This document shows, piece by piece, positions 41,745 to 51,272 of a DNA stretch of 64,000 nt. The stretch covers positions 1 through 64,000 of the forward strand of contig NZ_JASZYK010000012.1 of assembly GCF_030317035.1 (NCBI RefSeq), given 5' to 3'. This DNA is from Variovorax sp. J22G73 (lineage in GTDB: Bacteria; Pseudomonadota; Gammaproteobacteria; Burkholderiales; Burkholderiaceae_C). The notes under the pieces are model-generated. The model worked only from the letters and a program-made list of their open reading frames with translations, did not search any database and was not told where the DNA came from. Within the stretch, counting starts at the first letter, position 1. Each line of letters starts with the position of its first letter. Position numbers and translations under genes: made by a program.

Positions 41745-44335
41745 GGCGCCGCCTGCTGTTCGGGGGTGAGCCGCGGCCACGTGCGCGCCCGCTTGAGCAA
41801 GGCGCCGTCGAAGCTCGTCGAGCCGTCCAGGCGCACGCGACCGAGGTCGGCGCCGAAGAGGTTGCTGCGCCGCAGGTCGGCCCCGCGCAGGTCCGCCGAC
41901 TGGAAGATCGCGTCGCTGAAGTTCACGCCCGACAACAGCGCGCGGGTGCAGACAGCCTTTCGCAACAGCGCGCCCTTGGCGCTGGCGAGCCGAAGGTCGG
42001 CTTCTTCCAGCAGAGCCTCGCAGAGATTGGCGCCGTCCAGCAGCGCGCGGACCAGCTTGGCGCCGCGCAGGTCGCCCGCGCCGAAATTGAAGTTGCGCAG
42101 GTCGGCCTGGCTCAGGTCCGCGCCCGCCAGGCTGCAGCCCTTGACCGCCACCGCGCTCTTGCAGCGCGCCGCCGTCATCCGGGCGCCGTCGAGCTTGCTG
42201 GTGACGAAGGTCGCGTTCTCCAGCGTCGCCAGGTGCATGTCGACGCCCGAAAGATCCGACTCGATGAAGCTGCACGCCGACAGGTTCGCCTCCGGCCAGC
42301 GCATGCCCTTCAGGTCGAGCTTGTGGAACACCTGCTCGCCCAGGTCGGCGCCCGACCAGTCGGCGTCGCCCCACGTGGTCTCCAGCAGGTTGGCCCGGGC
42401 GAAACGGGCGCGCCGCATCTGCGTGCCGGCAAAGGCGCAATGCATCAGCATCGCGCCCGAAAAATCCGATTCATCGAAGACGCCCCCCGCCAGCACGGCC
42501 TTGCCGAGGTTGGCCTTGGCGAACCGCGTGCCGATGGCGATCACGCCTTCGAGGTTGGCATGGGCCAGCACCGCGCCCGAGAAGTCGGCGCCCGAGAGGT
42601 TGCTGTTGCGCAGGTTGGCGCTCTCCAGCCAGGCGCCCACGAAGTTCACATTCCGCAGGTCGAGCCCGGAAAAATCCGCGCCGGTGAAGTCGATGCCCGC
42701 GAACAACCGGATGCCCGCCGCCACCGCGCGCGCCATCTCGTCGCGCAGCGCGGCGGCCTGCTCGTGCGGCATGGCAAAGGCCGGCGGCTGCATGTGCGCG
42801 CCGTGCAGGTAGCCCGTGCGGTGCGCGTCCTCGGCGTGGCACAGCCCGGGAAAGAGCGGCGTCGGGTCGAAGGGTGGCGTTCCGGCACCGGCCTGCACGC
42901 GCAGTTGCGCCATCTGGTGGTCCGCGTTCCAGGTCGGCGGACCCCGGTGCTGTACCTTGGCCAGGTCGATGTTCAGCGCCTGCGACATGGCCATCGCCCG
43001 CTCGATGGCGCCGACCGCTTCCTCGACCGCCGCCCACTGCAGGGCCTCGGCCTCCTTCAGCTGCTTTTCCAGGTAGGGCGGCAGCGCGTCGCCCACCGGC
43101 ACGCTCTCGCGCGGCGGCATGCGGATGCCCAGCGCGTCCGGGTCCTTGCCCATGGCCACGGCCTTGTCGCACGCCAGCGTCACTTCCATCTCGGCGCGGC
43201 GGCGCTGGGCTTCGCCTTGCAGGCCTTCGGCGGCGAACGGTTCCTTGGCGGCCTCCACGTCGGGGTCGAGGGTGCTCACGCCCTGCGGCAGCAGGTCGCT
43301 GTCGACAAGGGCGTGGATCGGGCCCATCTTCGGGTCGGCGCGCTTTGCTGCAGCGTCGAGGTAGTGCGCGTCGGAGCGCGCCTCGCCGATGCGCTCGATG
43401 GCGCCCATGAGGCTGACCACGTCGCTGCCGTCGTCGGTGCCGACTTCCGCCAGCCCCTGGAAGATGGCGATGCAGCGCTCGGCATGCGGAAAGAACCACA
43501 CCGTCGTCAGCCGCAACGGCACCTCGCGCACCTTGGGCTCGCCGGCCGCCATCCTGTAGCCGGCGAACACACGCGCGCGCAGGCCCGGCAGGCGGCCTTC
43601 GACCAGGCGCTTTTGCGGGTGCATGTTCTCGAACGAGAACGCCTCGTCGCCCGCGAGCGCGCCGTCCATCCATTGGTCGGGCGGCGCCAGGTTGAAGTAG
43701 CGCCAGTCGGTGTCCGGCGCGAAACCCGGCGCGTGCTGCTTCAGGTAGTCGGCGTCGTAGGTGCCGCGGTATTGCACGCGCTGCGGGTGCATCGGGTCCA
43801 GCGCGCCCAGGCCGGCGGGCGCTATGGCCTGGTCGGGGCGCAGCAGGCGGTCGTGCGGCAGTTCGATGTTGGGCAGCCACACCGCGCCGCCCGCCTGATC
43901 CCGGCCGCGGCCGCCGGTGTTGGCGGGAAAGTCCGGCCCGCCGTAGGCCCTGGACCAGTCCAGCGGCATTTCCTCGAAGGGCCGGGCCTCGCTCGGGTTG
44001 GCGCCGTTCCAGTAGCGGTCTCCCAGCACCAGCAGCGTTTTCTCCCGCGTGCCGAAGCGGGCGCGCACCGCGCAACCGGAGGGCCGGTCCGGCGGGGTGA
44101 ATGCCTTGCCGTGCACCAGGAACTCCGGCGTGAGCTTGGCCACGCCTTCGTCGATCAGCGGCTGGGCCATCTCCTTGGCCAGGAACGACCACATCGATTG
44201 CTCGGCCCACAGCGTGCCGTGCTCGCCCTGCGCGAACGGCAGGTGCAGGCAGGCGCTGATGCTCAGGCCGAAGCGCTTGCGAAACTCGATGGGGCGCGTC
44301 GACAGGCCGAGCGACTGGGGCTTGAGGATCTGCAT
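41741..44335 (-). CDS. DUF2169 domain fused to pentapeptide repeats
   Basis: An 864-residue fusion. Residues 1-330 match DUF2169 (MQILKPQSLGLSTRPIEF, FLVHGKAFTPP, MPLDWSRAYGGPDFPANT, FEEMPLDWSRAYGG, LRLTTVWFFPHAERC). A helical linker lies at about 330-540. From about 560 to the end are pentapeptide repeats (ADFSGLDLRNVNFVGA, ADLRGADLRRSNLFGADLG). It is likely an adaptor for cargo on the adjacent VgrG (44354-47293). It starts 18 bp after that vgrG. Confidence 0.9.
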   Translation of the reverse strand: MQILKPQSLGLSTRPIEFRKRFGLSISACLHLPFAQGEHGTLWAEQSMWSFLAKEMAQPLIDEGVAKLTPEFLVHGKAFTPPDRPSGCAVRARFGTREKTLLVLGDRYWNGANPSEARPFEEMPLDWSRAYGGPDFPANTGGRGRDQAGGAVWLPNIELPHDRLLRPDQAIAPAGLGALDPMHPQRVQYRGTYDADYLKQHAPGFAPDTDWRYFNLAPPDQWMDGALAGDEAFSFENMHPQKRLVEGRLPGLRARVFAGYRMAAGEPKVREVPLRLTTVWFFPHAERCIAIFQGLAEVGTDDGSDVVSLMGAIERIGEARSDAHYLDAAAKRADPKMGPIHALVDSDLLPQGVSTLDPDVEAAKEPFAAEGLQGEAQRRRAEMEVTLACDKAVAMGKDPDALGIRMPPRESVPVGDALPPYLEKQLKEAEALQWAAVEEAVGAIERAMAMSQALNIDLAKVQHRGPPTWNADHQMAQLRVQAGAGTPPFDPTPLFPGLCHAEDAHRTGYLHGAHMQPPAFAMPHEQAAALRDEMARAVAAGIRLFAGIDFTGADFSGLDLRNVNFVGAWLESANLRNSNLSGADFSGAVLAHANLEGVIAIGTRFAKANLGKAVLAGGVFDESDFSGAMLMHCAFAGTQMRRARFARANLLETTWGDADWSGADLGEQVFHKLDLKGMRWPEANLSACSFIESDLSGVDMHLATLENATFVTSKLDGARMTAARCKSAVAVKGCSLAGADLSQADLRNFNFGAGDLRGAKLVRALLDGANLCEALLEEADLRLASAKGALLRKAVCTRALLSGVNFSDAIFQSADLRGADLRRSNLFGADLGRVRLDGSTSFDGALLKRARTWPRLTPEQQAAP

Positions 44336-44353
44336 CGCGGCGTGTCCTTGCGG

Positions 44354-47293
44354 CTACAACCCACCACCGCCCGAGCCACCGCCCGAGCCGCCACCCGAAC
44401 CCCCGCCCGATCCGCCACCGGACCCCGCAGGCGGCGCCCACGGCGCGGCCGAGCCGCTGTCGTCTTTCGAGGCGGTGCGCGAGCCGTCGGCGTTGGCGGG
44501 CACGTTGCCGGCCAGGTCGCTCGCACCCGCGTCGTCCGTGGCACTGGTGGCCGCCGCGGCCGCCCCCATGGCCATGAAGAGGGGCAGTGCCGGCGGCATG
44601 AAGATGCCGGCCGCGGCCGTGCCCGCCGCCATCAGGCCTTGTTCGCGCCGCTTGCGCGTGATGCCGGCCAGCGAGGACAACCGGCCGGCGAGCCCGGGCA
44701 GCCCCGCGGCCGTCGCCTCCGCGGACGCCCGGTCCAGCGCTTCGGCCGCATCGGCGTACTGCTGCAGCGTGGCCGCGATCCCCATGACCGCGGTGGCCGC
44801 GCCGGACACCGCGCCGATCACGCCGGCCACCGCGCCCGCGGTGGCGGCGCCACCGCCGCCGCCCGGGCTGATGACCTTCAGCGGCGTCAGGTTCACGTCC
44901 GCGGTGGAAATCGACTTGATCTCCGGCGCCGCGCAGTTGATGAGCTTCACGGCCAGCGTGTTCTCGATGGCCACGCCCACGAAGTTGCTCATCGCCAGCG
45001 ACACCGAGTTCTCGATGCTCATGCCCATGAAGGTGGAGCTGGTGATGCCCAGGTTGGCCTCGGAGTTGTTGCCGATGTAGCCGCTGGTGTTGGGCCCGAG
45101 GATGGTGGTGTTGGAGCCCACGGCCGTCTGGTCGATGTTGCCCGCGGCCATCATCTCGATGCCGGTGTTGCTCATCAGCTTGATCTTGTTGGCCATCAGG
45201 TGCAGCGGCCCGGTCGGCACGGTGATGTACTTGGAGCTCGAGCCCGTCACCAGCCAGTCGATATGGCCGGCCTCGAAGCTCATCTTCGCGGCCTTGTAGG
45301 TGAGGTTGCCGCTGACGGTGATGCTCTGGTTGCCGATGACGTTGCGGGTTTCTCCGGCGCGCGAGGTGTCGGTGCGCGCACCTGTCACGTCGCTCAGGCT
45401 GGTGCCCGTGACCATCGTCTTGTCGTCGCTGTCGACGAAGCTGGTGCGGTTGCCCACCACCTGGTTGTTCTGGTTGCCCTTGACGGTGTTCTTCTGGTCG
45501 ACCACCACCATGTTGGTGTCGTTGCGCGTCACGGTGCTCTTGCGGTCACGGTCCACGTGGCTGGTCTGGTCCCGCTTGACAGTGATGCTCTGGTCCCGGT
45601 CCACCGAGGTCGAGTCGTCCAGCTCCACGCTGCGGCTCATGTTGCGCTCGGCGTGGATGTTGATGTTCTCCTCGCCCTTCTTGTCCTCGAACATGATCTC
45701 GTTGTAGTTCGCGGGACCGCCGCCGGGCGTGGAGCGGGTCTTGAAGCCGCTCTGCGTGGGCGACTTGTACGGAATGGGCTGGTCGTCGTTGTAGACGCGG
45801 CCCACGATGATGGGGCGGTCGGGGTCGCCGTTCAGAAAGTCGACGATCACCTCCTGCCCGATGCGCGGAATGAAGTACCCGCCCCAGCCCTTGCCGCCCC
45901 AGGGTTGCGACACGCGCACCCAGCAGGTCGACTTCTCGTTGCTCTCGTCGTAGCGGTCCCAGTGAAAGTGCACCTTCACGCGGCCGTGGTCGTCCACGTG
46001 CAGCTCGTCGCCCTTGGGGCCGACCACGATGGCGGTCTGCGGGCCGGGCATGGTCACGCGCGGCGTGAGGCGCGGCGCGCGGTACAGGCGCTCGGCCGGC
46101 ATGGCGGTCACGAGGAACACGCTGGCGCCGGTCTGCGCCGCGGCCAGCGCGGGGGTGGCGGCCATCAGCTCTTCGAGCACGGGCAGCGTGTCGGCGTTGA
46201 CGGCGTCGTCGCGCAGTACCTCGGCCAGCGCGTCGCGCACGGGCCGCGCCGCAACGGAGGCGCTGGCGCTCACGCCTTCGTAGCCGCGGTGGCTGGCCAC
46301 GAAGGTGCAGGCCGCGACGATGTAGTCGCCGTTGCGCGTGCCGTCGGGGTCGCCCTCGAACTTGAAGCCGCGCCCTGCAGCCACGTCGGGCCAGGGCGTG
46401 ACGGCCCAGTGGCGGTCGCGGCGTGCGTTGAGCTCGTCGCCGCGCAGCTTGGCGCGCGCCTCGCCGTCGTCGCCGCTGAAGTAGCCGCCGGGAAACTCGA
46501 ACATCTCCAGGTTGGCCAGCTCGTGGTCGTCCGACGAATCGATGTCGGCACCGAGCTTTTTCTTGATGGCCTTGAAGTCGCTGTCGCGCGACGAATGCTT
46601 GCCGGTGTCGAACTGGCGCGCGCTGACCCAGCGCGAAATCTCGTTGAAGCGCGGCTCGGCGGCGTTGGTGGCCATGTGGCGCAGCGTGGCGGCGGCGGGC
46701 AGCTTGTCGTGCGCGATATCGCTGGCGTCCGACAGGTGCATGGTGCCGGGTGCGTCGTGCGCGTCGAACCAGTAGTAGATGCCTTCGTCCTCGAGCAGGC
46801 GCGACAGGAACTGGTAGTCGCTTTCCTGGTGCTGCACGCAGTACCGTCGCGGCTTGTGGGTGCCGATGACGTTGTCGGCCTTGGTCTTCTTGAAACGCTT
46901 GATGGGGCTGTCCTCGAACACGGCGTCGAGCACTTCGAGCACTTTCTTGTCCTGCACGATGCGGGAGTTGGTGCGTTTGCCGAGCAGCCAGAACCACGAG
47001 CGCAGGGTGATCCGGTATTCGTGGTGCCGGCCCATGTGCCCCGCGCGCACGAAGCGCACGGCGTGGCCCTGGCAGTGCCGCTCGTGCGTGCCGCCGTCTT
47101 CGTCCTTGAACACGATGACGACATCGAAGGCATGGCCGAGGATGTCCTTGGCGTCCAGCGCCTTGTTCGTCGACAACACCGTGAGCTCGTAGGCCGACGG
47201 ACGCGCCAGCGCCTCGTGCCCCACGATGCGCCAGAACATCAGGTCGTCCTTGGCAGGGGAATCGCTTTCTATGCGGAACTCGTTGTCGGCCAT
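44354..47293 (-). CDS. vgrG: T6SS spike protein VgrG (second copy) with a hydrophobic C-terminal extension
   Basis: A 979-residue VgrG. The first 550 residues are close to the other copy (HQESDYQFLSRLLEDEGIYYWF, VHFHWDRYDESNEKSTCWVRVSQ, VIVDFLNGDPDRP). After the beta-spike (to about 800) there is an Ala/Gly-rich extension with hydrophobic segments (AGAVAGVIGAVSGAATAVMG and MAAGTAAAGIFMPPALPLFM) and a terminal Gly-Ser repeat (GSGGGSGGG). No known toxin motif is seen in the extension. The start has only an A-rich leader (ATAAAAAAAATG) and no clear Shine-Dalgarno. Confidence 0.94.
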   Translation of the reverse strand: MADNEFRIESDSPAKDDLMFWRIVGHEALARPSAYELTVLSTNKALDAKDILGHAFDVVIVFKDEDGGTHERHCQGHAVRFVRAGHMGRHHEYRITLRSWFWLLGKRTNSRIVQDKKVLEVLDAVFEDSPIKRFKKTKADNVIGTHKPRRYCVQHQESDYQFLSRLLEDEGIYYWFDAHDAPGTMHLSDASDIAHDKLPAAATLRHMATNAAEPRFNEISRWVSARQFDTGKHSSRDSDFKAIKKKLGADIDSSDDHELANLEMFEFPGGYFSGDDGEARAKLRGDELNARRDRHWAVTPWPDVAAGRGFKFEGDPDGTRNGDYIVAACTFVASHRGYEGVSASASVAARPVRDALAEVLRDDAVNADTLPVLEELMAATPALAAAQTGASVFLVTAMPAERLYRAPRLTPRVTMPGPQTAIVVGPKGDELHVDDHGRVKVHFHWDRYDESNEKSTCWVRVSQPWGGKGWGGYFIPRIGQEVIVDFLNGDPDRPIIVGRVYNDDQPIPYKSPTQSGFKTRSTPGGGPANYNEIMFEDKKGEENINIHAERNMSRSVELDDSTSVDRDQSITVKRDQTSHVDRDRKSTVTRNDTNMVVVDQKNTVKGNQNNQVVGNRTSFVDSDDKTMVTGTSLSDVTGARTDTSRAGETRNVIGNQSITVSGNLTYKAAKMSFEAGHIDWLVTGSSSKYITVPTGPLHLMANKIKLMSNTGIEMMAAGNIDQTAVGSNTTILGPNTSGYIGNNSEANLGITSSTFMGMSIENSVSLAMSNFVGVAIENTLAVKLINCAAPEIKSISTADVNLTPLKVISPGGGGGAATAGAVAGVIGAVSGAATAVMGIAATLQQYADAAEALDRASAEATAAGLPGLAGRLSSLAGITRKRREQGLMAAGTAAAGIFMPPALPLFMAMGAAAAATSATDDAGASDLAGNVPANADGSRTASKDDSGSAAPWAPPAGSGGGSGGGSGGGSGGGSGGGGL

Positions 47294-47368
47294 TTTTTTT
47301 ATTGCGCTGGTGGTGTTGTTGTTCGGGGCGTGTGAACAGGCCGCCTCAAAGACAAACAGCAGTCCATC

Positions 47369-50098
47369 TCAGTCGAACGCGTAGGTGAATTCCGCGTCCT
47401 TCACATCGAGCGCGACACGGCGAATCTCGCCGCCGGAGGCCAGCCGCTGCAGGTACTCGACGGAGATGGTCGGCAACACGGTGTTGGTGAGGATGGCGTC
47501 GATCACGCGCCCGCCCGACTCCGGGTCCTGGCACCGCGCGACCACCTGGTCGACCACCGCGTCGCTGTAGTCGAACGGCACGCCGTGGTTGGCCTCCACC
47601 CGCTTCTTGATGCGGCCCAGCTGCAGCCGCACGATCTTCTTCATCATGTCCGGCGACAACGGGTAGTAGGGAATGGTGACGATGCGGCCCAGCAGCGCGG
47701 GCGGAAACACCTTCATCAGCGGCGCCTTCAACGCGTCGGCCAGGCTGTTGGGCTCAGGCAGCAGCTCGGGGTCGCGGCACATGCTCATCACCAGCTCGCT
47801 GCCCGCGTTGGTCGTCAGCAAGATGATGGTGTTCTTGAAGTCGATCATGCGGCCCTCGCCGTCTTCCATCCAGCCCTTGTCGAACACCTGGAAGAAGATC
47901 TCGTGCACGTCGGGGTGGGCCTTCTCGACCTCGTCGAGCAGCACCACGCTGTACGGGCGGCGGCGCACGGCCTCGGTCAGGATGCCGCCCTCTCCGTAAC
48001 CCACGTAGCCCGGGGGCGCGCCCTTGAGCGTGGAGACGGTGTGCGCCTCCTGGAACTCGCTCATGTTGATGGTGATGATGTTCTGCTCGCCGCCGTACAG
48101 GGCCTCGGCGAGTGCCAGCGCCGTCTCGGTCTTGCCCACGCCCGAGGTGCCGCACAGCATGAACACGCCGATGGGTTTCTGCGGGTTGTCCAGCCGGGCG
48201 CGCGAGGTCTGGATGCGCCGCGCGATCATCTCCAGCCCGTGCTTCTGGCCGATGACGCGCTGGTTGAGCGTGTCGGCCAGCTTCAGCACCGCCTCGACTT
48301 CGTTCTTCACCATGCGGCCCACCGGAATGCCCGTCCAGTCCGCGACCACCGAGGCCACGGCCTGCTCGTCGACCGACGGAAGAATCAGCGGGCTCTCGCC
48401 CTGCACCGCGTGGATCTTCGCTTGCAACTCGTGCAGTTCCGCCAACAAGGCGGCGCGGTCTTCGCTCCCTCCCCCGCTGGGAGAGGGCTGGGGTGGGGGC
48501 ACGTCGGCCTTCGCATCGCTCGCGGCGCCGGGCGCATCCACCGGCTTGCTCCCCGCCCGCAGCTTCGCGCGCAACTCCAGCAGCCGGTCGACCAGCCCCT
48601 TCTCTTCCTTCCACCGCACGTTCAGCCCGTCGAGCTGCACCTTCGACTCGGCCAGCAGCGTGCTCACCTGCGCCGCGCGCTTGGTCACGTCGATGCCGAT
48701 GGCTTCTTCGCGCCCGATGATTTCCTGCTCGACCGTGAGCCCCTCGATGCGGCGCATGCAGTCTTCCACCTCGGGCGGCGTGGCGTGCTGGCTCACGGCC
48801 ACGCGCGCGCAGGCCGTGTCCAGCAGGCTCACCGCCTTGTCGGGCAGCTGGCGCGCGGGAATGTAGCGGTGGCTGAGCTTCACCGCGGCCTCGATGGCTT
48901 CGTCGAGCAGTTGCACGCGGTGGTGCTTCTCCAGCACGCTGGCCACGCCGCGCAGCATCAATATCGCCTTCACCTCGTCGGGCTCGGGCACCTGCACCAC
49001 CTGGAAGCGGCGGGTGAGCGCCGGGTCTTTCTCGATGTATTTCTTGTACTCGGCCCAGGTGGTCGCGCCGATGGTGCGCAGGTTGCCGCGTGCCAGCGCG
49101 GGCTTCAGCAGGTTGGCCGCGTCGCCGGTGCCGGCCGCGCCGCCCGCGCCCACCAGCGTGTGGATCTCGTCGATGAACAGGATGATGGGCGTGGGCGAGC
49201 TCTGCACCTCGTCGATCACCTGGCGCAGCCGCTGCTCGAACTCGCCCTTCATGCTCGCGCCGGCCTGCAGCAGGCCGATGTCCAGCGTGAGCAGCTTCAC
49301 GTCCTTCAGCTGCGGCGGCACGTCGCCGCGCGCCAGTCGCTGCGCGAAGCCTTCCACCACCGCGGTCTTGCCGACGCCGGCCTCGCCGGTGAGCAGCGGG
49401 TTGTTCTGGCGCCGGCGCATGAGGATGTCGACGATCTGGCGGATTTCCTCGTCCCGCCCGGTCACCGGGTCCATCTCTCCCTTCTTCGCTTTTTCCGTGA
49501 GGTCGACAGCAAATTTCTTCAGCGCATCGCCCTTGCCCATGGCGGCCGGCGCCATGGCGCCCGTGTCTTCGCCCGGGGCGCCGCTGCCCATGCCGGTGCC
49601 GTCCTGCGCGCGCATCTGCGCCTCGGGAGAGGCATCGCACACCTTGGCGAAGTTGTCGGCCAGGTCTTCGACCTTCACCTTCTCGAACTGCTTCGACAGG
49701 TTGAACAGCGGGTTGCGCAGGCTCTGCGTCTTCAGCATGCCCACCAGCAGGTAGCCGGTGCGCACCTGCGCCTCGCCGAACTGCAGGGTGGCGTAGGTCC
49801 ACGCACGCTCGATGGCGTTCTCGATGTGTGGCGAGAAGTCGCTGATGGCGGTGGCGCCGCGCGGCAGGCGGTCGAGCGCGGCGGTCATGTCCTTGGCGAT
49901 GACGGACACGTCCAGCCCGTAGTGCTGGATCACGCGGTGCAGGTCGGAGTCCTGCGCCTGCAGCAGCTGGGCGAACCAGTGCTCCAGCTCCACGTACGGA
50001 TTGCCCCGCATCTTGCAGAACACCGTCGCGCCTTCGATGGCCTTGTAGGCCAGCGCGTTGAGTTTTCCGAACAGGGCGGTGCGGCTGATTTCGCTCAT
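47369..50098 (-). CDS. clpV: T6SS AAA+ ATPase ClpV (TssH)
   Basis: ClpV disassembles contracted TssBC sheaths for reuse. The 909-residue protein has the N-domain, two AAA+ modules with Walker A GEAGVGKTAVVEG and GTSGVGKTETALAL, Walker B ILFIDEIHTLVG and VVLLDEVEKAH, and the coiled-coil middle domain. A short Pro/Ser/Gly insert (PPPQPSPSGGG) in the middle-domain linker comes from a repeat element at 48464-48502. The ATG at 50098 gives MSEISRTALFGKLN. Confidence 0.96.
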   Translation of the reverse strand: MSEISRTALFGKLNALAYKAIEGATVFCKMRGNPYVELEHWFAQLLQAQDSDLHRVIQHYGLDVSVIAKDMTAALDRLPRGATAISDFSPHIENAIERAWTYATLQFGEAQVRTGYLLVGMLKTQSLRNPLFNLSKQFEKVKVEDLADNFAKVCDASPEAQMRAQDGTGMGSGAPGEDTGAMAPAAMGKGDALKKFAVDLTEKAKKGEMDPVTGRDEEIRQIVDILMRRRQNNPLLTGEAGVGKTAVVEGFAQRLARGDVPPQLKDVKLLTLDIGLLQAGASMKGEFEQRLRQVIDEVQSSPTPIILFIDEIHTLVGAGGAAGTGDAANLLKPALARGNLRTIGATTWAEYKKYIEKDPALTRRFQVVQVPEPDEVKAILMLRGVASVLEKHHRVQLLDEAIEAAVKLSHRYIPARQLPDKAVSLLDTACARVAVSQHATPPEVEDCMRRIEGLTVEQEIIGREEAIGIDVTKRAAQVSTLLAESKVQLDGLNVRWKEEKGLVDRLLELRAKLRAGSKPVDAPGAASDAKADVPPPQPSPSGGGSEDRAALLAELHELQAKIHAVQGESPLILPSVDEQAVASVVADWTGIPVGRMVKNEVEAVLKLADTLNQRVIGQKHGLEMIARRIQTSRARLDNPQKPIGVFMLCGTSGVGKTETALALAEALYGGEQNIITINMSEFQEAHTVSTLKGAPPGYVGYGEGGILTEAVRRRPYSVVLLDEVEKAHPDVHEIFFQVFDKGWMEDGEGRMIDFKNTIILLTTNAGSELVMSMCRDPELLPEPNSLADALKAPLMKVFPPALLGRIVTIPYYPLSPDMMKKIVRLQLGRIKKRVEANHGVPFDYSDAVVDQVVARCQDPESGGRVIDAILTNTVLPTISVEYLQRLASGGEIRRVALDVKDAEFTYAFD
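48464..48502. repeat. Repeat-element fragment inside clpV
   Basis: The stretch GCTCCCTCCCCCGCTGGGAG... to GTGGGGGCAC closely resembles half of the 111-bp repeat unit at 57251-57472 (CTTCCCCCTTTGGG... GATGGGGGCA). It keeps frame and encodes Pro/Ser/Gly residues in the ClpV linker, so it looks like an in-frame insertion that the protein tolerates. Confidence 0.65.
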
Positions 50099-50159
50099 GG
50101 GAGGACTCCGTATCTCTTCTAGACGAATGAAGCTGTGACGATTGAAAGGCCCGCGCGCA

Positions 50160-51272
50160 TCAATGCGCACCGGCCGGTTGACTGCCGATGCGCACGTCGG
50201 CCGCATCGCGCTGGCGCGGCCGCTCGCCGAGCCACGAGACCCAGCCCAGGCGCGGCGCGTTGCCCCTGGCGCTGCCCAGCCGCGTGGGGGGCACCTGGGC
50301 TTTTTCGAGCATCAGCTCGGCGTCCCACTCGAGCTCGTCGCCCAGCAGCTGCTGCATCCAGCGCTGCAGCACGGGGCGCGCGTTGCCCACCTCGGCCGTC
50401 GGCAGGAACATGCGGTACTGCGCGAGCGTGAGCGGCCCCAGGTGCAGGCGCACGCGGTGCTGGCGGTCCCACGCGCGCGTGCCCAGCATCGCGCCCATGC
50501 CCATGGAGCGCGAGCTGTCGCCCTGCCCCAGCCGCGTGAGCTCGTCGGCGGGCAGGCGCATCCAGTGGCCGACCCAGCGCTCCAGCGTCACGGGCACGCC
50601 GAAGTAGCTGCACAGCACGCGCTCCACGCTCTCCACGTTGTGCACGCGGCGCGCGAGCCAGCCCGAGAAGTGCAGCCGCGCATCGTCGTGGATCTCGTCG
50701 CGCTGCGTGCGCCCCGGCGTGCCGATGCCCACCAGCGCGCCCACCTGCAGCCTGAAGCGGTCCTCGCCCGGACGGTCCAGCGCCACGGCCGGGCGCGACT
50801 GCGCCCACGCGCGGTAGAAGTGCAGCGAGAAGCGGTGCGAAAAGCTGTCGAGAAACGCGAGCCACGTCGGGTCGCCGAAGTTCAGGCTGCGCTCGCGAAT
50901 GAAGTCGCTCAGGTGCACCGGCAGCGGCCCGTTGGGGCCGATGTAGCCGAAGAACTGCTGGCGCAGCCGCGGCGGCGAATGCGCGGTGGCGGGCTCGAAG
51001 CGGCTGAAGCTCGCGGGCGCGAACGACAGCGAAGGCTCCTGCCCCACGCGCACCGGCTCGGCGCCGGGCAGCAGCGCCCGGCCCCAGCGCGGCGTGGTGC
51101 GCGCGACCGATTCCAGCCGGCGCATCACCGCGAAGTAGTCGTACGCCCACGGCTGCGCCGACCACGCCTGCAGCGCCGCGTCGACGCGGGTGCGTACCGT
51201 CTCCCCCGGGGCTTCGTTCCCCCCCTCGCGGACGCGGGGGCGATCGCCTTCGGGCGGCCGAGGGGTGCTCAC
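50160..51272 (-). CDS. tssG: T6SS baseplate protein TssG
   Basis: TssG forms the baseplate wedge with TssE, TssF and TssK. The 370-residue protein shows QPWAYDYFAVMRRLE, PVRVGQEPSLSFAPA, QQFFGYIGPNGPLPVHLSDF and DPTWLAFLDSFSHRFSLHFYRAW. A GTG start (51270-51272) is chosen because it overlaps the tssF stop as GTGA; an ATG at 51293 would add seven residues. The first 25 residues are Pro/Arg-rich. Confidence 0.92.
   Translation of the reverse strand: MSTPRPPEGDRPRVREGGNEAPGETVRTRVDAALQAWSAQPWAYDYFAVMRRLESVARTTPRWGRALLPGAEPVRVGQEPSLSFAPASFSRFEPATAHSPPRLRQQFFGYIGPNGPLPVHLSDFIRERSLNFGDPTWLAFLDSFSHRFSLHFYRAWAQSRPAVALDRPGEDRFRLQVGALVGIGTPGRTQRDEIHDDARLHFSGWLARRVHNVESVERVLCSYFGVPVTLERWVGHWMRLPADELTRLGQGDSSRSMGMGAMLGTRAWDRQHRVRLHLGPLTLAQYRMFLPTAEVGNARPVLQRWMQQLLGDELEWDAELMLEKAQVPPTRLGSARGNAPRLGWVSWLGERPRQRDAADVRIGSQPAGAH

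Noticed and set aside
42233..47335. A 1700-codon plus-strand open frame opposite the DUF2169-pentapeptide and second vgrG genes
   Set aside because: Same reason: shadow of GC-rich third positions; no start site, domain or codon pattern supports it.
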